Shown here piece after piece: positions 46,199 to 55,466 of a stretch of 64,000 bases of DNA. The translations under genes were made by a program, and so were the position numbers. How positions within the stretch are numbered: position 1 is the stretch's first letter; every line of letters begins with the position of its first letter. Origin of the DNA: Lachnospiraceae bacterium (lineage in GTDB: Bacteria; Bacillota; Clostridia; Lachnospirales; Lachnospiraceae); contig CAJTCV010000001.1 of the NCBI GenBank assembly GCA_910574805.1, forward strand, positions 310,001 to 374,000, given 5' to 3'. Under the pieces are notes generated by a model. That model was not told the DNA's origin. It saw only the letters and a list, made by a program, of their open reading frames with translations, and searched no databases.

Positions 46199-47421
46199 TG
46201 AAAATCCCCATTCACCACAATATTTTCAAAACCTTCTATCGCATAGATTTCTGCCGCCGTCCATCTGGTACCACAGTAATGATAGTCCGGATATAACGCA
46301 ATTTTATGACAGTCTGCCGTCCGAATCACATCACAAAGACCGCTGCGGATCCCGATAAAGGTTCCTGCCCGCTCCACCACAGACTTCATTTCTCTGATCC
46401 CGGGACAAATCGGCTCCGTTCCTTTCAGCGGCTCTTCTCCCTCTGCCACATTGGTAAAGAGCTGACAGCCCCGGGCTCCATAATCCGCCACGATATCCTC
46501 CCATACACGTTTCGGAAGCAGAGGTACTGATTTTGCATAAGGAGCAAAGATCACAGCATGATGTGCTTCTATCCGCCCCGATCCGCGGTATGGAAGCCAT
46601 GCCGTAGGCGGCACCGGCTTCGTCTCTCCCGGGAGGCCAAACACTCCGCAGCAGTACATTTTTTCCAGTGTTATTTTTTTCACATGCAGAGCCCGACACA
46701 GATCTATTGCATAAGGCCTGTCCTGATGAGCAATAAATGCATGTTCATCCTGCATATATAGTTCCGCCTGTACAGCCGCATCCAGACACTCCTGCTTCAG
46801 AACCTCCACATGAACAGCACCGAATAAAACTGCTCCCTGTGCACATGACTCTCTGGAAACACAGATTACATATTCAGAGAATCCCCGACGCTTCTGAAAA
46901 TACGGCAGATATGACATGCAAAAACAGACATCACCCAGAGCGGGAAACGGACAGTAGATCCGAAACATACCTGGATGCTTTTCTTCCAGCTCTCTGACTG
47001 TTTTCATACCTCCTGCCACACGATCATTTTTTCTTTTCACAGTCTCCGGTGAAAGAGAATACTCTGCTCCGGTGTCATATTCCACAAGCTTCTGCACTTT
47101 ACCGTCAAATCCAAGCTTTCTCAACTGCGCATACATGGCTTCATAAAAACGCGTCACAAGAAAGACAACCGATTTTCGGGAATCATGTTCCAGTACAGCA
47201 GACGGCTCCCGGATCACAATTCCCCGATATTGTCTTCCCTGCTTTGTACGGCTGTTATCCAGGATTGCTTCAATCCCATATCCCTGATTCAAAATCAGGT
47301 CTGCCAGCTCTTCTGTGGCCCCGCAATGCCCAAACAGATATATTTTTCTGTCCCTAAGACTGCATGCTTCTGCCGCGGCCTGAAAATTCTCCCTCATTTC
47401 CCTGTATTGTTCACTGTCCAT
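46183..47421 (-). CDS. Rossmann plus GT-B-like enzyme (copy 2)
   Basis: 412 residues, family not certain. Residues about 22-110 form a small Rossmann-like domain (KIYLFGHCGATEELADLILN, then ILDNSRTKQGRQYRG) as found in several glycan-locus proteins. Residues about 150-400 resemble a GT-B glycosyltransferase, with FIGIRSGLCDVIRTADCHKI near the end. Paralogous to 47802-49100, and each is preceded by a small paralogous protein. Probably transfers a sugar or polyol unit. GAGG lies seven bases before the ATG. Confidence 0.62.
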   Translation of the reverse strand: MDSEQYREMRENFQAAAEACSLRDRKIYLFGHCGATEELADLILNQGYGIEAILDNSRTKQGRQYRGIVIREPSAVLEHDSRKSVVFLVTRFYEAMYAQLRKLGFDGKVQKLVEYDTGAEYSLSPETVKRKNDRVAGGMKTVRELEEKHPGMFRIYCPFPALGDVCFCMSYLPYFQKRRGFSEYVICVSRESCAQGAVLFGAVHVEVLKQECLDAAVQAELYMQDEHAFIAHQDRPYAIDLCRALHVKKITLEKMYCCGVFGLPGETKPVPPTAWLPYRGSGRIEAHHAVIFAPYAKSVPLLPKRVWEDIVADYGARGCQLFTNVAEGEEPLKGTEPICPGIREMKSVVERAGTFIGIRSGLCDVIRTADCHKIALYPDYHYCGTRWTAAEIYAIEGFENIVVNGDFQWLRR

Positions 47422-47430
47422 ATTTGTTCC

Positions 47431-47790
47431 TCACCGCATCCATACAGCTGTCAGTTCTTCTGCTGAAAGGATTCCCTGATCCATATAATCAAATAAAGTA
47501 CCATGGATCCTGCTTCGTGAAATCACATAAAACCGATCTGAAAACTCATAGGTATGATACAGTTTCCGAATCTCTTCTTCCTCCTTCGGACTGATTCTGC
47601 CGCAGGAGACAGACGCCGGATATGCAGTCTCACTGCCGGAGTAAATCCAGATGCGGCCTCCAAAGTCTCTCAGCGCCTCAGATTCTGCAAATACAGCCTC
47701 AAACCACTGTACATCACTGCTGATAAGGAAAACACGGTCATAAGCCGCCAGCTTCTCTTCCAGGTCATTTCTGATATCCAGTTTATTCAT
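47431..47790 (-). CDS. Small protein of unknown function (paired with GT-B-like copy 2)
   Basis: 119 residues, unrecognised, with no signal peptide. It contains DRVFLISSDVQWFEAV followed by a C-terminal part with FYVISRSRIHGTLFDYM. By eye it resembles the C-terminal two-thirds of 49113-49571 in spacing and motif. Each copy stands directly upstream of a Rossmann/GT-B-like gene, suggesting a subunit or a regulator of that enzyme. It starts 11 bases after the preceding stop. Confidence 0.6.
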   Translation of the reverse strand: MNKLDIRNDLEEKLAAYDRVFLISSDVQWFEAVFAESEALRDFGGRIWIYSGSETAYPASVSCGRISPKEEEEIRKLYHTYEFSDRFYVISRSRIHGTLFDYMDQGILSAEELTAVWMR

Positions 47791-47801
47791 TTCCTCATCT
47801 C

Positions 47802-49100
47802 TCAGTCTTCTGTTCCCGTTAACGCATGCAGAATCATTTCTATATAAATATACGGAGTCCTGTTTTCAAATTCAATCTCCACAGCATCATGGCACAATCC
47901 CATATGGTTCAGGCTGAAATATGCATATGCGCTGCTGTTGAAAAACCGGTTTTCCCTGTCATATAAAATAATCTTTCTGGCTTCTGCCGCGCTGATCACA
48001 TCACAGAATCCACTGCGCACGCCAATGAAATATCCCGCCCTTTCCACAAACTGCGGTGCAATATTCAGAGGAAAGAAAACGGGCACAGTCCCTTTCACCG
48101 CCGGTTCCTTTTCTCCGCTGCTGTTGGTGCACACACGGTATCCCCTTTCCATCAGCTTCTTTGCAAGCAGCACCCAGAAATCGTCCGGCAGATCCGCCAG
48201 TGTGTTGGCATACGGAGAAAGGAGAACGGTCTTCCCTTCGGGCAGCTGATATTTCTCAAAGATATGATCCAGTTCATCTCCTGCATCCTTCAGGACCGGT
48301 CTCTCCGGCAGAGCATCATCCGGCAGATTGAAAACAAATGTCCGGAACAGTTCCATGAAGTACAGACCCCTGTACCCACGAAACCACTGCAGCGGATTCC
48401 CCCGGATCTGTCCCCAACTGTCATTCAGAAGCTTCAGGCAGATCTCATCCGGACAGAGCATGTAATATTTAATCAGATATTCCCCTTCCTCCTGTGTCCT
48501 CAATAATTCCACATTCCGGATGTCGAAGATCCCGGCCGTCTTTTTACATGCACTGCTGATGACCAGGAATATATAATTTTCGATCCCTGCGGCCCGCAGA
48601 TACTGTTTCCAGAATGTCCCAATCAGATAGATATCTCCGGTCCCGGTATATGGACACAAAAAGACCGGCAGCTCCCCATAAATCCGGAACAGCCTGTGAC
48701 AGATCCGTCTTCCGCGCCAGGCCATCCAGAACTGCCTCGGCAGACCCTTTTTCTTCTGATACAGACAACAGATATTCTCTCTGGACACCATCAGACTCTG
48801 AAGCTGCCGAACCATCTCCTTCCAGAAGAAAGAATAGACAAGAAAAATATGTGATTTTTCCAGATGGACCTTTTGAAAATCTACAGGATATACCCTGATC
48901 CTGGCACAAAAGCTGTCCTGCTTTGCCGGATCATTGTCCAGAATGCCCGCAGGTTCTACCCCAAGATCCCGAAGCATCTGAATGATCTGCCTGGTATTAT
49001 CACTGACACCGAAAATCCAGATGCTCTTCTCCGTCAGGATTCCTTTCCGATACATTTTTTTCAATAATTTTGCCACACGCTTCTGCTCACTGTTATACAT
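47802..49100 (-). CDS. Rossmann plus GT-B-like enzyme (copy 1)
   Basis: 432 residues with the same layout as 46183-47421: an N-terminal Rossmann-like part (IWIFGVSDNTRQIIQMLRDL, then ILDNDPAKQDS) and a C-terminal GT-B-like part with FIGVRSGFCDVISAAEARKI. The conserved G-x-RSG-x-CDVI motif in both copies is likely at the nucleotide-donor site (inference). Starts 12 bases after the small upstream gene. Confidence 0.62.
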   Translation of the reverse strand: MYNSEQKRVAKLLKKMYRKGILTEKSIWIFGVSDNTRQIIQMLRDLGVEPAGILDNDPAKQDSFCARIRVYPVDFQKVHLEKSHIFLVYSFFWKEMVRQLQSLMVSRENICCLYQKKKGLPRQFWMAWRGRRICHRLFRIYGELPVFLCPYTGTGDIYLIGTFWKQYLRAAGIENYIFLVISSACKKTAGIFDIRNVELLRTQEEGEYLIKYYMLCPDEICLKLLNDSWGQIRGNPLQWFRGYRGLYFMELFRTFVFNLPDDALPERPVLKDAGDELDHIFEKYQLPEGKTVLLSPYANTLADLPDDFWVLLAKKLMERGYRVCTNSSGEKEPAVKGTVPVFFPLNIAPQFVERAGYFIGVRSGFCDVISAAEARKIILYDRENRFFNSSAYAYFSLNHMGLCHDAVEIEFENRTPYIYIEMILHALTGTED

Positions 49101-49112
49101 AGATCTGTCACA

Positions 49113-49571
49113 TTATCCTCTGCCTTCTCTGTCTGCGCTGCGAAGACAATAGAGACCAAGGCATACGGCCTCTTCTTCGTCCACATCCGTTTCCCTCAGG
49201 ACTCTCTCCAGCAGATTATCTTTCGGCCTGCTGACGAAGGTAAACACTACATTGTCAAAATATTCTTCAAAACAGTAATAATCGTACAAAAGCAGCAACT
49301 CCTGTTCCTTCACCAGATACGCTTTCACCGGAAAGCAACTGGCAAATGCAGCTGCCTGCTTCCATATTTTCCGGTCCGAAGCAAGAATCACCGCCCGGTC
49401 CGCCACCTTGCGTCTCATGTAATCTTTCAGATGGAGCAGCGCATACTTGTCAATTTGCTCATTTTCTCCGGTCAGCACCAGAAGAACCTTCCGATGATCC
49501 AGCCGAAACCTCCGTTTCCATTTCAGCCAGACCAGACGGCCATGTACTATGTGACAGATCTGTCGGAACAT
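49113..49571 (-). CDS. Small protein of unknown function (paired with GT-B-like copy 1)
   Basis: 152 residues, unrecognised. It contains DRAVILASDRKIWKQAA and a later FDNVVFTFVSRPKDNLLERV, matching 47431-47790 in order. An extra basic N-terminal 45 residues (WLKWKRRFRLDHRK) might bind nucleic acid or membrane. AAGGAG precedes the ATG. Nine bases separate it from the isomerase gene upstream. Confidence 0.6.
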   Translation of the reverse strand: MFRQICHIVHGRLVWLKWKRRFRLDHRKVLLVLTGENEQIDKYALLHLKDYMRRKVADRAVILASDRKIWKQAAAFASCFPVKAYLVKEQELLLLYDYYCFEEYFDNVVFTFVSRPKDNLLERVLRETDVDEEEAVCLGLYCLRSADREGRG

Positions 49572-49580
49572 ACAGTCTCC

Positions 49581-50174
49581 TTACGGGTCATTTTTTATCC
49601 TTAACAGCTCCCCGATATGCCCTCCGGGGTGATTTCTTCGAAACTGTTCCACATCCAGTTCCAGCTCCTTTGCAACCATCATGGCAAGCCCCTGCAGGAT
49701 GATCAGATTCACAGTCGTGGAATTATTGGGCATGATATTCCACGGATCTCCTTCATCCTCCAGATCCAGTATAATACAGTCTTTAATCTCATCTGTAAGT
49801 GTACTGTTCCGGCTGAAAGTCAAAAGCCACAGCTGTGCATCCCTCTCTTTTAAAAGCCGGGCCAGACGGACAGATTCCTCTGTCTCCCCGCTTTTGGTCA
49901 GCAGTATGACCATATCCCCTTCTTTTACCAGTCCCATATCACCATGGATCGCCGAATTTGTATGCAGAAAATACGCATCCAGTCCCATGGAGATCATGGA
50001 GCCGACAAATTTTTCACAAATCGGAACATTTTTCCCCAGACCGGAGACTATGATTTTGTGCCCCGCACAAATCGTCCCGGCCGCTCTTTCCACCATTCTC
50101 CGGAACATCACTTCGTCCAGCGAATGGATCGACCGCTCCAGCTCTCTCATCTGTTTTTCAAAATAACAAATCAT
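49581..50174 (-). CDS. SIS-domain sugar-phosphate isomerase (KpsF/GutQ-like)
   Basis: 197 residues from ATG 50174 (AAGGAA upstream); the longer frame overlaps the reductase gene. The SIS fold shows VSGLGKNVPICEKFVGSM, the HTNSAIHGDMGLVKEGD segment and LLTKSGETEE, the pattern of arabinose-5-phosphate isomerases. CBS domains of larger KpsF proteins are absent. In an operon with a pentulose epimerase and a pentitol cytidylyltransferase it may interconvert ribulose-5- and arabinose-5-phosphate; hexose-phosphate isomerisation is an alternative. Confidence 0.8.
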   Translation of the reverse strand: MICYFEKQMRELERSIHSLDEVMFRRMVERAAGTICAGHKIIVSGLGKNVPICEKFVGSMISMGLDAYFLHTNSAIHGDMGLVKEGDMVILLTKSGETEESVRLARLLKERDAQLWLLTFSRNSTLTDEIKDCIILDLEDEGDPWNIMPNNSTTVNLIILQGLAMMVAKELELDVEQFRRNHPGGHIGELLRIKNDP

Positions 50175-50205
50175 AACTGTTCCTTTCGTGTCCCGCTTTT
50201 TCCTG

Positions 50206-51009
50206 TCAGAAATCAAAATGTTCCGGATCAGCTCCCATCCGATGTCCTGTATCCAGCGCATGGATCCGTTCCATCTCTTCCTCTGTCAGCATAAAAGAGA
50301 ATATATCCAGATTTGACTCCATTCTCTCCTTATGTGAAGATTTCGGAAATGTAATCATCCCTCTCTGCATATGCCACCGAAGAACGATCTGAGCAGGAGT
50401 CTTTCCACGTTCCTCCGCCAGTCTGCAGATCTCCTGATTCTCAAGCACATGTCCGTATGTTCCCCCCAGAGGACACCAGGCCTCCATCTGCATTCCCTTA
50501 TCCATACACCAGTCCACCAGTTCCTGATTTTGAAACGCTGGATGAGATTCGATCTGATTCACCACAGGCCGGACAGAGGCGAAGCTTTCCAGCTGTTCCA
50601 GATGGACTCTGTGGCAGTTGCTCACTCCGATCGCCCTGATATATCCTTCCTTATACAGCCTTTCCATCTCAAGCCACGCCTCCACGAATCCTTTTGCCGG
50701 CCAGTGGATCAGATAAAGATCCACATATTTTACATGCAGCCGGTCCAGACTTTCAAAAAATGCCTGACAGGTCCGTCCTCTTCGTATATCGTCTGTCCAC
50801 AGCTTTGTGGTGAGAAAAATCTCGCTTCTTGGAATACCACTCGCCCTGATCCCCTCGCCCACCTGTTCCTCATTGCCATACTGAGCCGCAGTATCGATCA
50901 GCCGATAACCCATGTGCAGAGCATCTGTGATCGCATCCGCTCCCTGTCCAAACCCTCCGATGCCAAGCTGCGGGATCTTAACGCCGTTGTTCAGAACAAG
51001 ATACTCCAT
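50206..51009 (-). CDS. Aldo/keto reductase
   Basis: 267 residues, AKR5-type length. The barrel carries the catalytic tetrad region RLIDTAAQYGNEEQVG (Asp, Tyr) with Lys in LTTKLW and His in YLIHWP, and NADPH-binding FPKSSHKERM. Substrate unknown; inside this operon a sugar or polyol intermediate is likely. GGAGGG lies eight bases before the ATG, and the start overlaps the radical SAM gene by 32 bases. Confidence 0.85.
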   Translation of the reverse strand: MEYLVLNNGVKIPQLGIGGFGQGADAITDALHMGYRLIDTAAQYGNEEQVGEGIRASGIPRSEIFLTTKLWTDDIRRGRTCQAFFESLDRLHVKYVDLYLIHWPAKGFVEAWLEMERLYKEGYIRAIGVSNCHRVHLEQLESFASVRPVVNQIESHPAFQNQELVDWCMDKGMQMEAWCPLGGTYGHVLENQEICRLAEERGKTPAQIVLRWHMQRGMITFPKSSHKERMESNLDIFSFMLTEEEMERIHALDTGHRMGADPEHFDF

Positions 51010-52231
51010 GATCCGGCCCTCCTATATATTCGTCTATTTCCCGGGAACTGGCTTTCCATTCTGAATGATGTCCCCAGTGTTTCAGATCGCAGTAACTGCA
51101 AAACGGCACATACTGACAGCTGAATTCTGCAATCTGTCTCCAGCTGTCAATCTGATAGATATCCAGATAATCCTCCTCTGCCAGTTCCAGATGCTGCCCG
51201 AAATGTTTATTAAAAATATCGCTGTGCGCTGCCACCGGACACATGTAGATTTTTCCATCCTTCAGCACACAAAATTTGTTAAAATATAAACAGTTGATAC
51301 AGTAGAACCGTTCTACAGATCCTGACAGATCCAGCGTATGTTTATCCGATATTTTCACATCTCTGGTCAGGGCCTTTGCATGAACATCTGAAGACAGGGC
51401 CAGCGTCACACCATATTCTGCTGCCTTCCTCTCAATTGCTTCATAATCAAGCCGGATCGGATAGACGGTCACTGTGATATGGATATCATACTTCCGACAG
51501 ACCTGCCAGAAATTCCCCTGCTCAGATTCCTCCAGAGAAACAAGAAGCGTCCCGTTGGTAAGTACGATGATCTCTGTGTCCGGAAACTGTTCTCTTGTAA
51601 TTCTCATACAGTCCATGATATGAGGATGAAGGGTCGGCTCTCCGCCCAGCAGACTGATACAGGCAAGTCTGTGCTCACACAGACTGCCCATACGGATCAT
51701 GTCTCTTTCAAACTGATCCATATCCACAAACCAGGGATCTGACAACTGAGAATAATGATCGCACATCTGACAGGAAAGATTACAGTGGTCCACCAGGCTT
51801 ACTTCAAATGTCAACTCTTCTTTTTTACGCGGACGGACCTGACAGGCAATCGAACGCTTATTAAATTCCGTCATTATAAAATAATTTTCAAACCGGTTTT
51901 TACGGAACATGGGAATGATCTGACCATAATACCGATCCGGAAGCGCCAGAAGCAGGCCGGTCTCAGAATCATCCTTTACCGACTCAAACGTATGTACCGG
52001 CATCTTTCGATAATGAAAATCCGTATCATCTGTTTCTTTTTTCACAGTCACCACATAACCCGAAACAGAAATCCTGCACATATCAAGATATTTCAAAAGA
52101 AGCTCCTGCTGTCCTCCGCGTCCGTAAATATAGATCTTTCCATGTTTTCTGCAAAACCGGATCATATCCTCCAGTTCATAGATATGGGGAAGATCATTAA
52201 TCAGATGATATATTTTTCTCTCATTTTCCAT
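50978..52231 (-). CDS. Rossmann-fused radical SAM/SPASM protein
   Basis: 417 residues from ATG 52231 (AGGTG six bases upstream). Residues about 25-125 form the same Rossmann-like domain seen in three other proteins of the operon (IYIYGRGGQQELLLKYLDMC). The radical SAM core begins with DHCNLSCQMC (CxxxCxxC), and a C-terminal Cys-rich SPASM-like region (CINCLYFNKFC, then FCSYCDLKHWG) would hold a second cluster. Possible roles include a dehydrogenation, epimerisation or decarboxylation of the polymer precursor or its carrier-bound group. No close named family recognised. Confidence 0.78.
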   Translation of the reverse strand: MENERKIYHLINDLPHIYELEDMIRFCRKHGKIYIYGRGGQQELLLKYLDMCRISVSGYVVTVKKETDDTDFHYRKMPVHTFESVKDDSETGLLLALPDRYYGQIIPMFRKNRFENYFIMTEFNKRSIACQVRPRKKEELTFEVSLVDHCNLSCQMCDHYSQLSDPWFVDMDQFERDMIRMGSLCEHRLACISLLGGEPTLHPHIMDCMRITREQFPDTEIIVLTNGTLLVSLEESEQGNFWQVCRKYDIHITVTVYPIRLDYEAIERKAAEYGVTLALSSDVHAKALTRDVKISDKHTLDLSGSVERFYCINCLYFNKFCVLKDGKIYMCPVAAHSDIFNKHFGQHLELAEEDYLDIYQIDSWRQIAEFSCQYVPFCSYCDLKHWGHHSEWKASSREIDEYIGGPDHGVSCSEQRR

Positions 52232-52273
52232 CACTTTCACCTAAATCATATATTTTATTCCTCTGATGCCTGC

Positions 52274-53788
52274 TCACCATACATCCTCCAGATAATACAG
52301 ACCGTTATAGAACGCTCCGCATACAGAATCGTAATCCTGCCAGGCATAGGTGGTCAGGGAAAGCCAGATTACTGCATGCAGCAGGCGGATCTCCTGCCGG
52401 TCGGCACCTGTCAGTTCAAAAAAATATGCTTCCATATCCTCCCATCCATTCGATGCGATTCTGAGCGTAACTCCTTCTTCCGGAGAGTCTCCTGCCATGA
52501 AACGAAAATTTTTCCGGTTAAACTGGTCATAATTTCCCACGATGGAATAGTACAGTTTGGCCCAGTCATATCGAACATCCCCATAGAGATCGGTATATCC
52601 AAAATATCCTCTGGGATCGATAAATACCGGACTCTTATCTTCCCTGAGCATAAGATTGGAAAAAGTGCAGTCCCCATGAAGCAGGCAGAAATCCTCACAG
52701 GAAAGCCGGTCCAGCCTCTTCTCCAGTTCCCGTTTGTGATAATATATATTCCGGCACGGTTTTCCATTGACAACAATCTTACGATCCCGGCCGAACGGAA
52801 CCAGATCCTCGATTCTCGACAGCCGGTCCATGGTCTTATAAAAATAGGCTTCCTTCATACTGAACGAGTCTGCAGATACGTGCTGCAGCTGATGCAGTTC
52901 CTGCAGGGCTGTGACCAGCTTTTTAAGAATCTCTTTTTTCTCTTCCCGGGAAAGATCATATTCATAGATGTTTTTTCCCCGGATGTATTCCATTCTTAAA
53001 GGATCTTTTCCATAGATCACCGGCAGAGCTTTCAGACGGCTCCCGGCGACTCTCTCATACCATGCATATTCTCTTTTGGCGAGCATCCTTCCCTGTGCAT
53101 CCACCGGCTCCTTGGTCAGCACTTCCCCGTCTACCGTGATCCGGTTAAAAGGACGGCAGCACATCTGTTCCTGCGCCTCATAATCTTCCAGCCGCCCGAA
53201 TTCTTTTGTCCCGGCAAGACTCCATTCCTGAAACCTCATCTGTTCCTTCTGCATCCACCGGACCAGTTCTCCGCATTCCGGAACATTCTTCAGCTTCTCT
53301 TTTTCTGTAAACAGAAAAAAGCCGGCCACTCCATGTCTTAATGAATGCTCTTCTTTAAAAATACCATCTTCATAGCTCCACCTGCAGGGAAATGTTTCTG
53401 ATATTCCAATATAATCTTTCTGCACTTCTTCTGCACCTTCACAGGATTCCGGCAAAAGGAACCCCTCCGGCAGGATCAGATCAGACCAGATCAGCAGAAA
53501 AGGCTGCCCCCTGGGTATCAGCTCCGTTGCCTGTCTCACGCCGCCGCAGGTACCTGTTCCTTCTGCATCTACCACTATGTACTTAACTTCCGGAAAAGCC
53601 GACAGATACCTGCGCAGGACTTCCTTCCGGTAGTCTGCAATAATGATAAAGCGCTTATCCGGATATTTTCGAAACAGATGGTAAAGCATCGGAAGATTAT
53701 CAACCGGCACCAGTGCTTTCGGTCTGTTCCTCGTAAGATACTGAAGCCTTGTTCCTTTTCCTCCTGCCTGGACGATGATGTATTCCAT
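52274..53788 (-). CDS. Nucleotidyltransferase fused to choline-kinase-like (APH-fold) domain
   Basis: 504 residues from ATG 53788 (AGGAGG 11 bases upstream); an in-frame ATG at 53821 would overlap the carrier-protein stop. The N-terminal 230 residues form a sugar-phosphate or LicC-like nucleotidyltransferase (IIVQAGGKGTRLQYLTRNRP). The C-terminal 270 residues form an APH/choline-kinase fold with the catalytic LLHGDCTFSNLML and metal-site VFIDPRGYF. This LicA/LicC-like fusion would phosphorylate a small alcohol and then activate it as a nucleotide diphosphate. The substrate could be choline-like, an amino-alcohol or a sugar. Confidence 0.8.
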   Translation of the reverse strand: MEYIIVQAGGKGTRLQYLTRNRPKALVPVDNLPMLYHLFRKYPDKRFIIIADYRKEVLRRYLSAFPEVKYIVVDAEGTGTCGGVRQATELIPRGQPFLLIWSDLILPEGFLLPESCEGAEEVQKDYIGISETFPCRWSYEDGIFKEEHSLRHGVAGFFLFTEKEKLKNVPECGELVRWMQKEQMRFQEWSLAGTKEFGRLEDYEAQEQMCCRPFNRITVDGEVLTKEPVDAQGRMLAKREYAWYERVAGSRLKALPVIYGKDPLRMEYIRGKNIYEYDLSREEKKEILKKLVTALQELHQLQHVSADSFSMKEAYFYKTMDRLSRIEDLVPFGRDRKIVVNGKPCRNIYYHKRELEKRLDRLSCEDFCLLHGDCTFSNLMLREDKSPVFIDPRGYFGYTDLYGDVRYDWAKLYYSIVGNYDQFNRKNFRFMAGDSPEEGVTLRIASNGWEDMEAYFFELTGADRQEIRLLHAVIWLSLTTYAWQDYDSVCGAFYNGLYYLEDVW

Positions 53789-53817
53789 GATCTTTAAGTC
53801 CTCCTGATCCTTTTCTG

Positions 53818-54057
53818 TCATGCCGTCTTCTCTGCGGTCTTATCTCTCACCAGATCTGTCATATGATCGATACACTCAAAATGATCCAGTTCCATGATTT
53901 CTTCCGGAAGGAACTGTACTTGAAACTCTTCCTCCAGACTGCAGATCAGCTCCATCAGCTGAAAGGAATCAAGAATCTTCCCGGTGATCAGAAGCTGCTC
54001 ATCCGTAACATCCCTTTTGCATATTTCTTCACAAATCTTCTGTATTTTTTCTTTCAT
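53818..54057 (-). CDS. Acyl/aminoacyl carrier protein
   Basis: 79 residues, acidic and helical, with the phosphopantetheine serine in ILDSFQLMELI (Ser31, DSF in place of the usual DSL). It overlaps the AMP-ligase gene by four bases. The pair resembles DltA/DltC and stand-alone adenylation/carrier systems, in which the ligase loads an amino acid or acyl group onto the carrier for transfer. No DltB-like membrane transferase is adjacent; the acyltransferase at 3846 is distant. Confidence 0.85.
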   Translation of the reverse strand: MKEKIQKICEEICKRDVTDEQLLITGKILDSFQLMELICSLEEEFQVQFLPEEIMELDHFECIDHMTDLVRDKTAEKTA

Positions 54058-55457
54058 GATACGCCCCCGTCTTTTTTATAAGCAGGTCCTCCAAGACCGG
54101 CATATGCGATCTTGCCGGAGCTGTTCCTCGGCATTTTCTCAAGGCAGAAGCAGGTAATAAATTCGGCGGGTATCTTCATATTCCGGTACAGCAGTTCCCG
54201 GATCTCTTCCTCCGCACAGCTTCCCGGATCTGTATGATAAATCTCAATATGATCATCTGTTCCGGTACAGGCAAACTCTGCATTCTGGTATTTATTTTCC
54301 AGATAATTTCCGATATCATCAAGGCTCACCCGTTTTCCCAGAATTTTTACAAATCGTTTCAGACGTCCCTGAAGATAAATATATCCATCCTCAATCTTTA
54401 CCACATCTCCGGTGTGCAGAATTCCATGATTTACATCGCCTGTTTCCAGATCCTCCCTGCTCACGGCATATCCCATACAGACACTTCTGCTTCGAATCAG
54501 CATCTCACCGGTCTTTGGATCCATCGTAACTTCTGCATTGTCAAAGGCTCTTCCCACTGTGCCGGTCCGAACATGTCTTTCGTCAAAGCTGGCGGCCAGA
54601 ACGATGCCGATACATTCAGTCTGGCCGTATCCCACCCAGAACTTCTCCTTCAGAACAGACACCAGTTCCAGATGTTCCTGCTCTGTAATCTGTGCGCCGC
54701 TGGATATGGCAAAATTCAGAAAAGCCGCTTTTTCCTGATCCCAGAACCGGATCTTCTGCAGCATACGATAAGTATAGGGAGTTGCTGCAAAATTAACTGC
54801 CTTTTCTTTCATATAAAATTCCTGGAAGCCGCGTCCAAATACGGATTCTTCTGTGAGCAGCACCGTAGCGCCGCAGTGCCAGTGCCAAAGACAGAAAGAA
54901 AGTCCAAAGGCATAGTGAAGAGGCAGAGGACTCAGGCCTTTCTGCCCGACCTCTATCTGCAGGTGTCGGCAGCCGTACGCAGCATTGTCATACAGGTTAT
55001 CGTAAGTCAGTTTCACCAGCTTCGAGCTGCCTGTCGTCCCGCTGGTAGACAGAAGCAATGCCACATCCGGATGAATGGAAACCTCCGGTGCCCCTGTTTT
55101 CCACAGTGTATGGTTCTTCCATTCTTTCACTCTGCGCTCAGTACCAGCTGTCTTCCGGGAGTTCTGACAGTACAGGTACCCCGGCTGATAGATCTGCATC
55201 AGCTGCTCCAGCAGTTCCTCATCGATCTCACCCGGCAACAGCAGAGGCACCGCATGAATATACAGTATCTCATAGATAAATTCTGCTGTCTCTGTCTGAT
55301 GGTCGCAGAGCAGAAAGAGAAGGCTTCGTTTCTCCACACACAGCCTCAGATCCTCTGCTCCTTCCGACAGTTCCCTGTAGGATCTCTTATTTCCCTGATC
55401 ATCTGCTATTGCCGTATTATCTGACAGCAGCACCTCATCTCTGATCACTGTCCTCAT
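54054..55457 (-). CDS. AMP-dependent acyl/aminoacyl ligase
   Basis: 467 residues of the ANL superfamily. Motifs: LLLSTSGTTGSSKLVKLT (P-loop), GYGQTE (A5), LHTGDVVKIEDGYIYLQGR (A7/A8) and NSSGKIAY with the catalytic C-terminal lysine. It is shorter than acyl-CoA ligases and typical of stand-alone adenylation enzymes that load a carrier protein. The overlapping carrier gene is its likely partner. The substrate cannot be read from the sequence by eye. Confidence 0.88.
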   Translation of the reverse strand: MRTVIRDEVLLSDNTAIADDQGNKRSYRELSEGAEDLRLCVEKRSLLFLLCDHQTETAEFIYEILYIHAVPLLLPGEIDEELLEQLMQIYQPGYLYCQNSRKTAGTERRVKEWKNHTLWKTGAPEVSIHPDVALLLSTSGTTGSSKLVKLTYDNLYDNAAYGCRHLQIEVGQKGLSPLPLHYAFGLSFCLWHWHCGATVLLTEESVFGRGFQEFYMKEKAVNFAATPYTYRMLQKIRFWDQEKAAFLNFAISSGAQITEQEHLELVSVLKEKFWVGYGQTECIGIVLAASFDERHVRTGTVGRAFDNAEVTMDPKTGEMLIRSRSVCMGYAVSREDLETGDVNHGILHTGDVVKIEDGYIYLQGRLKRFVKILGKRVSLDDIGNYLENKYQNAEFACTGTDDHIEIYHTDPGSCAEEEIRELLYRNMKIPAEFITCFCLEKMPRNSSGKIAYAGLGGPAYKKDGGVS

Positions 55458-55466
55458 TTTCTCCTC

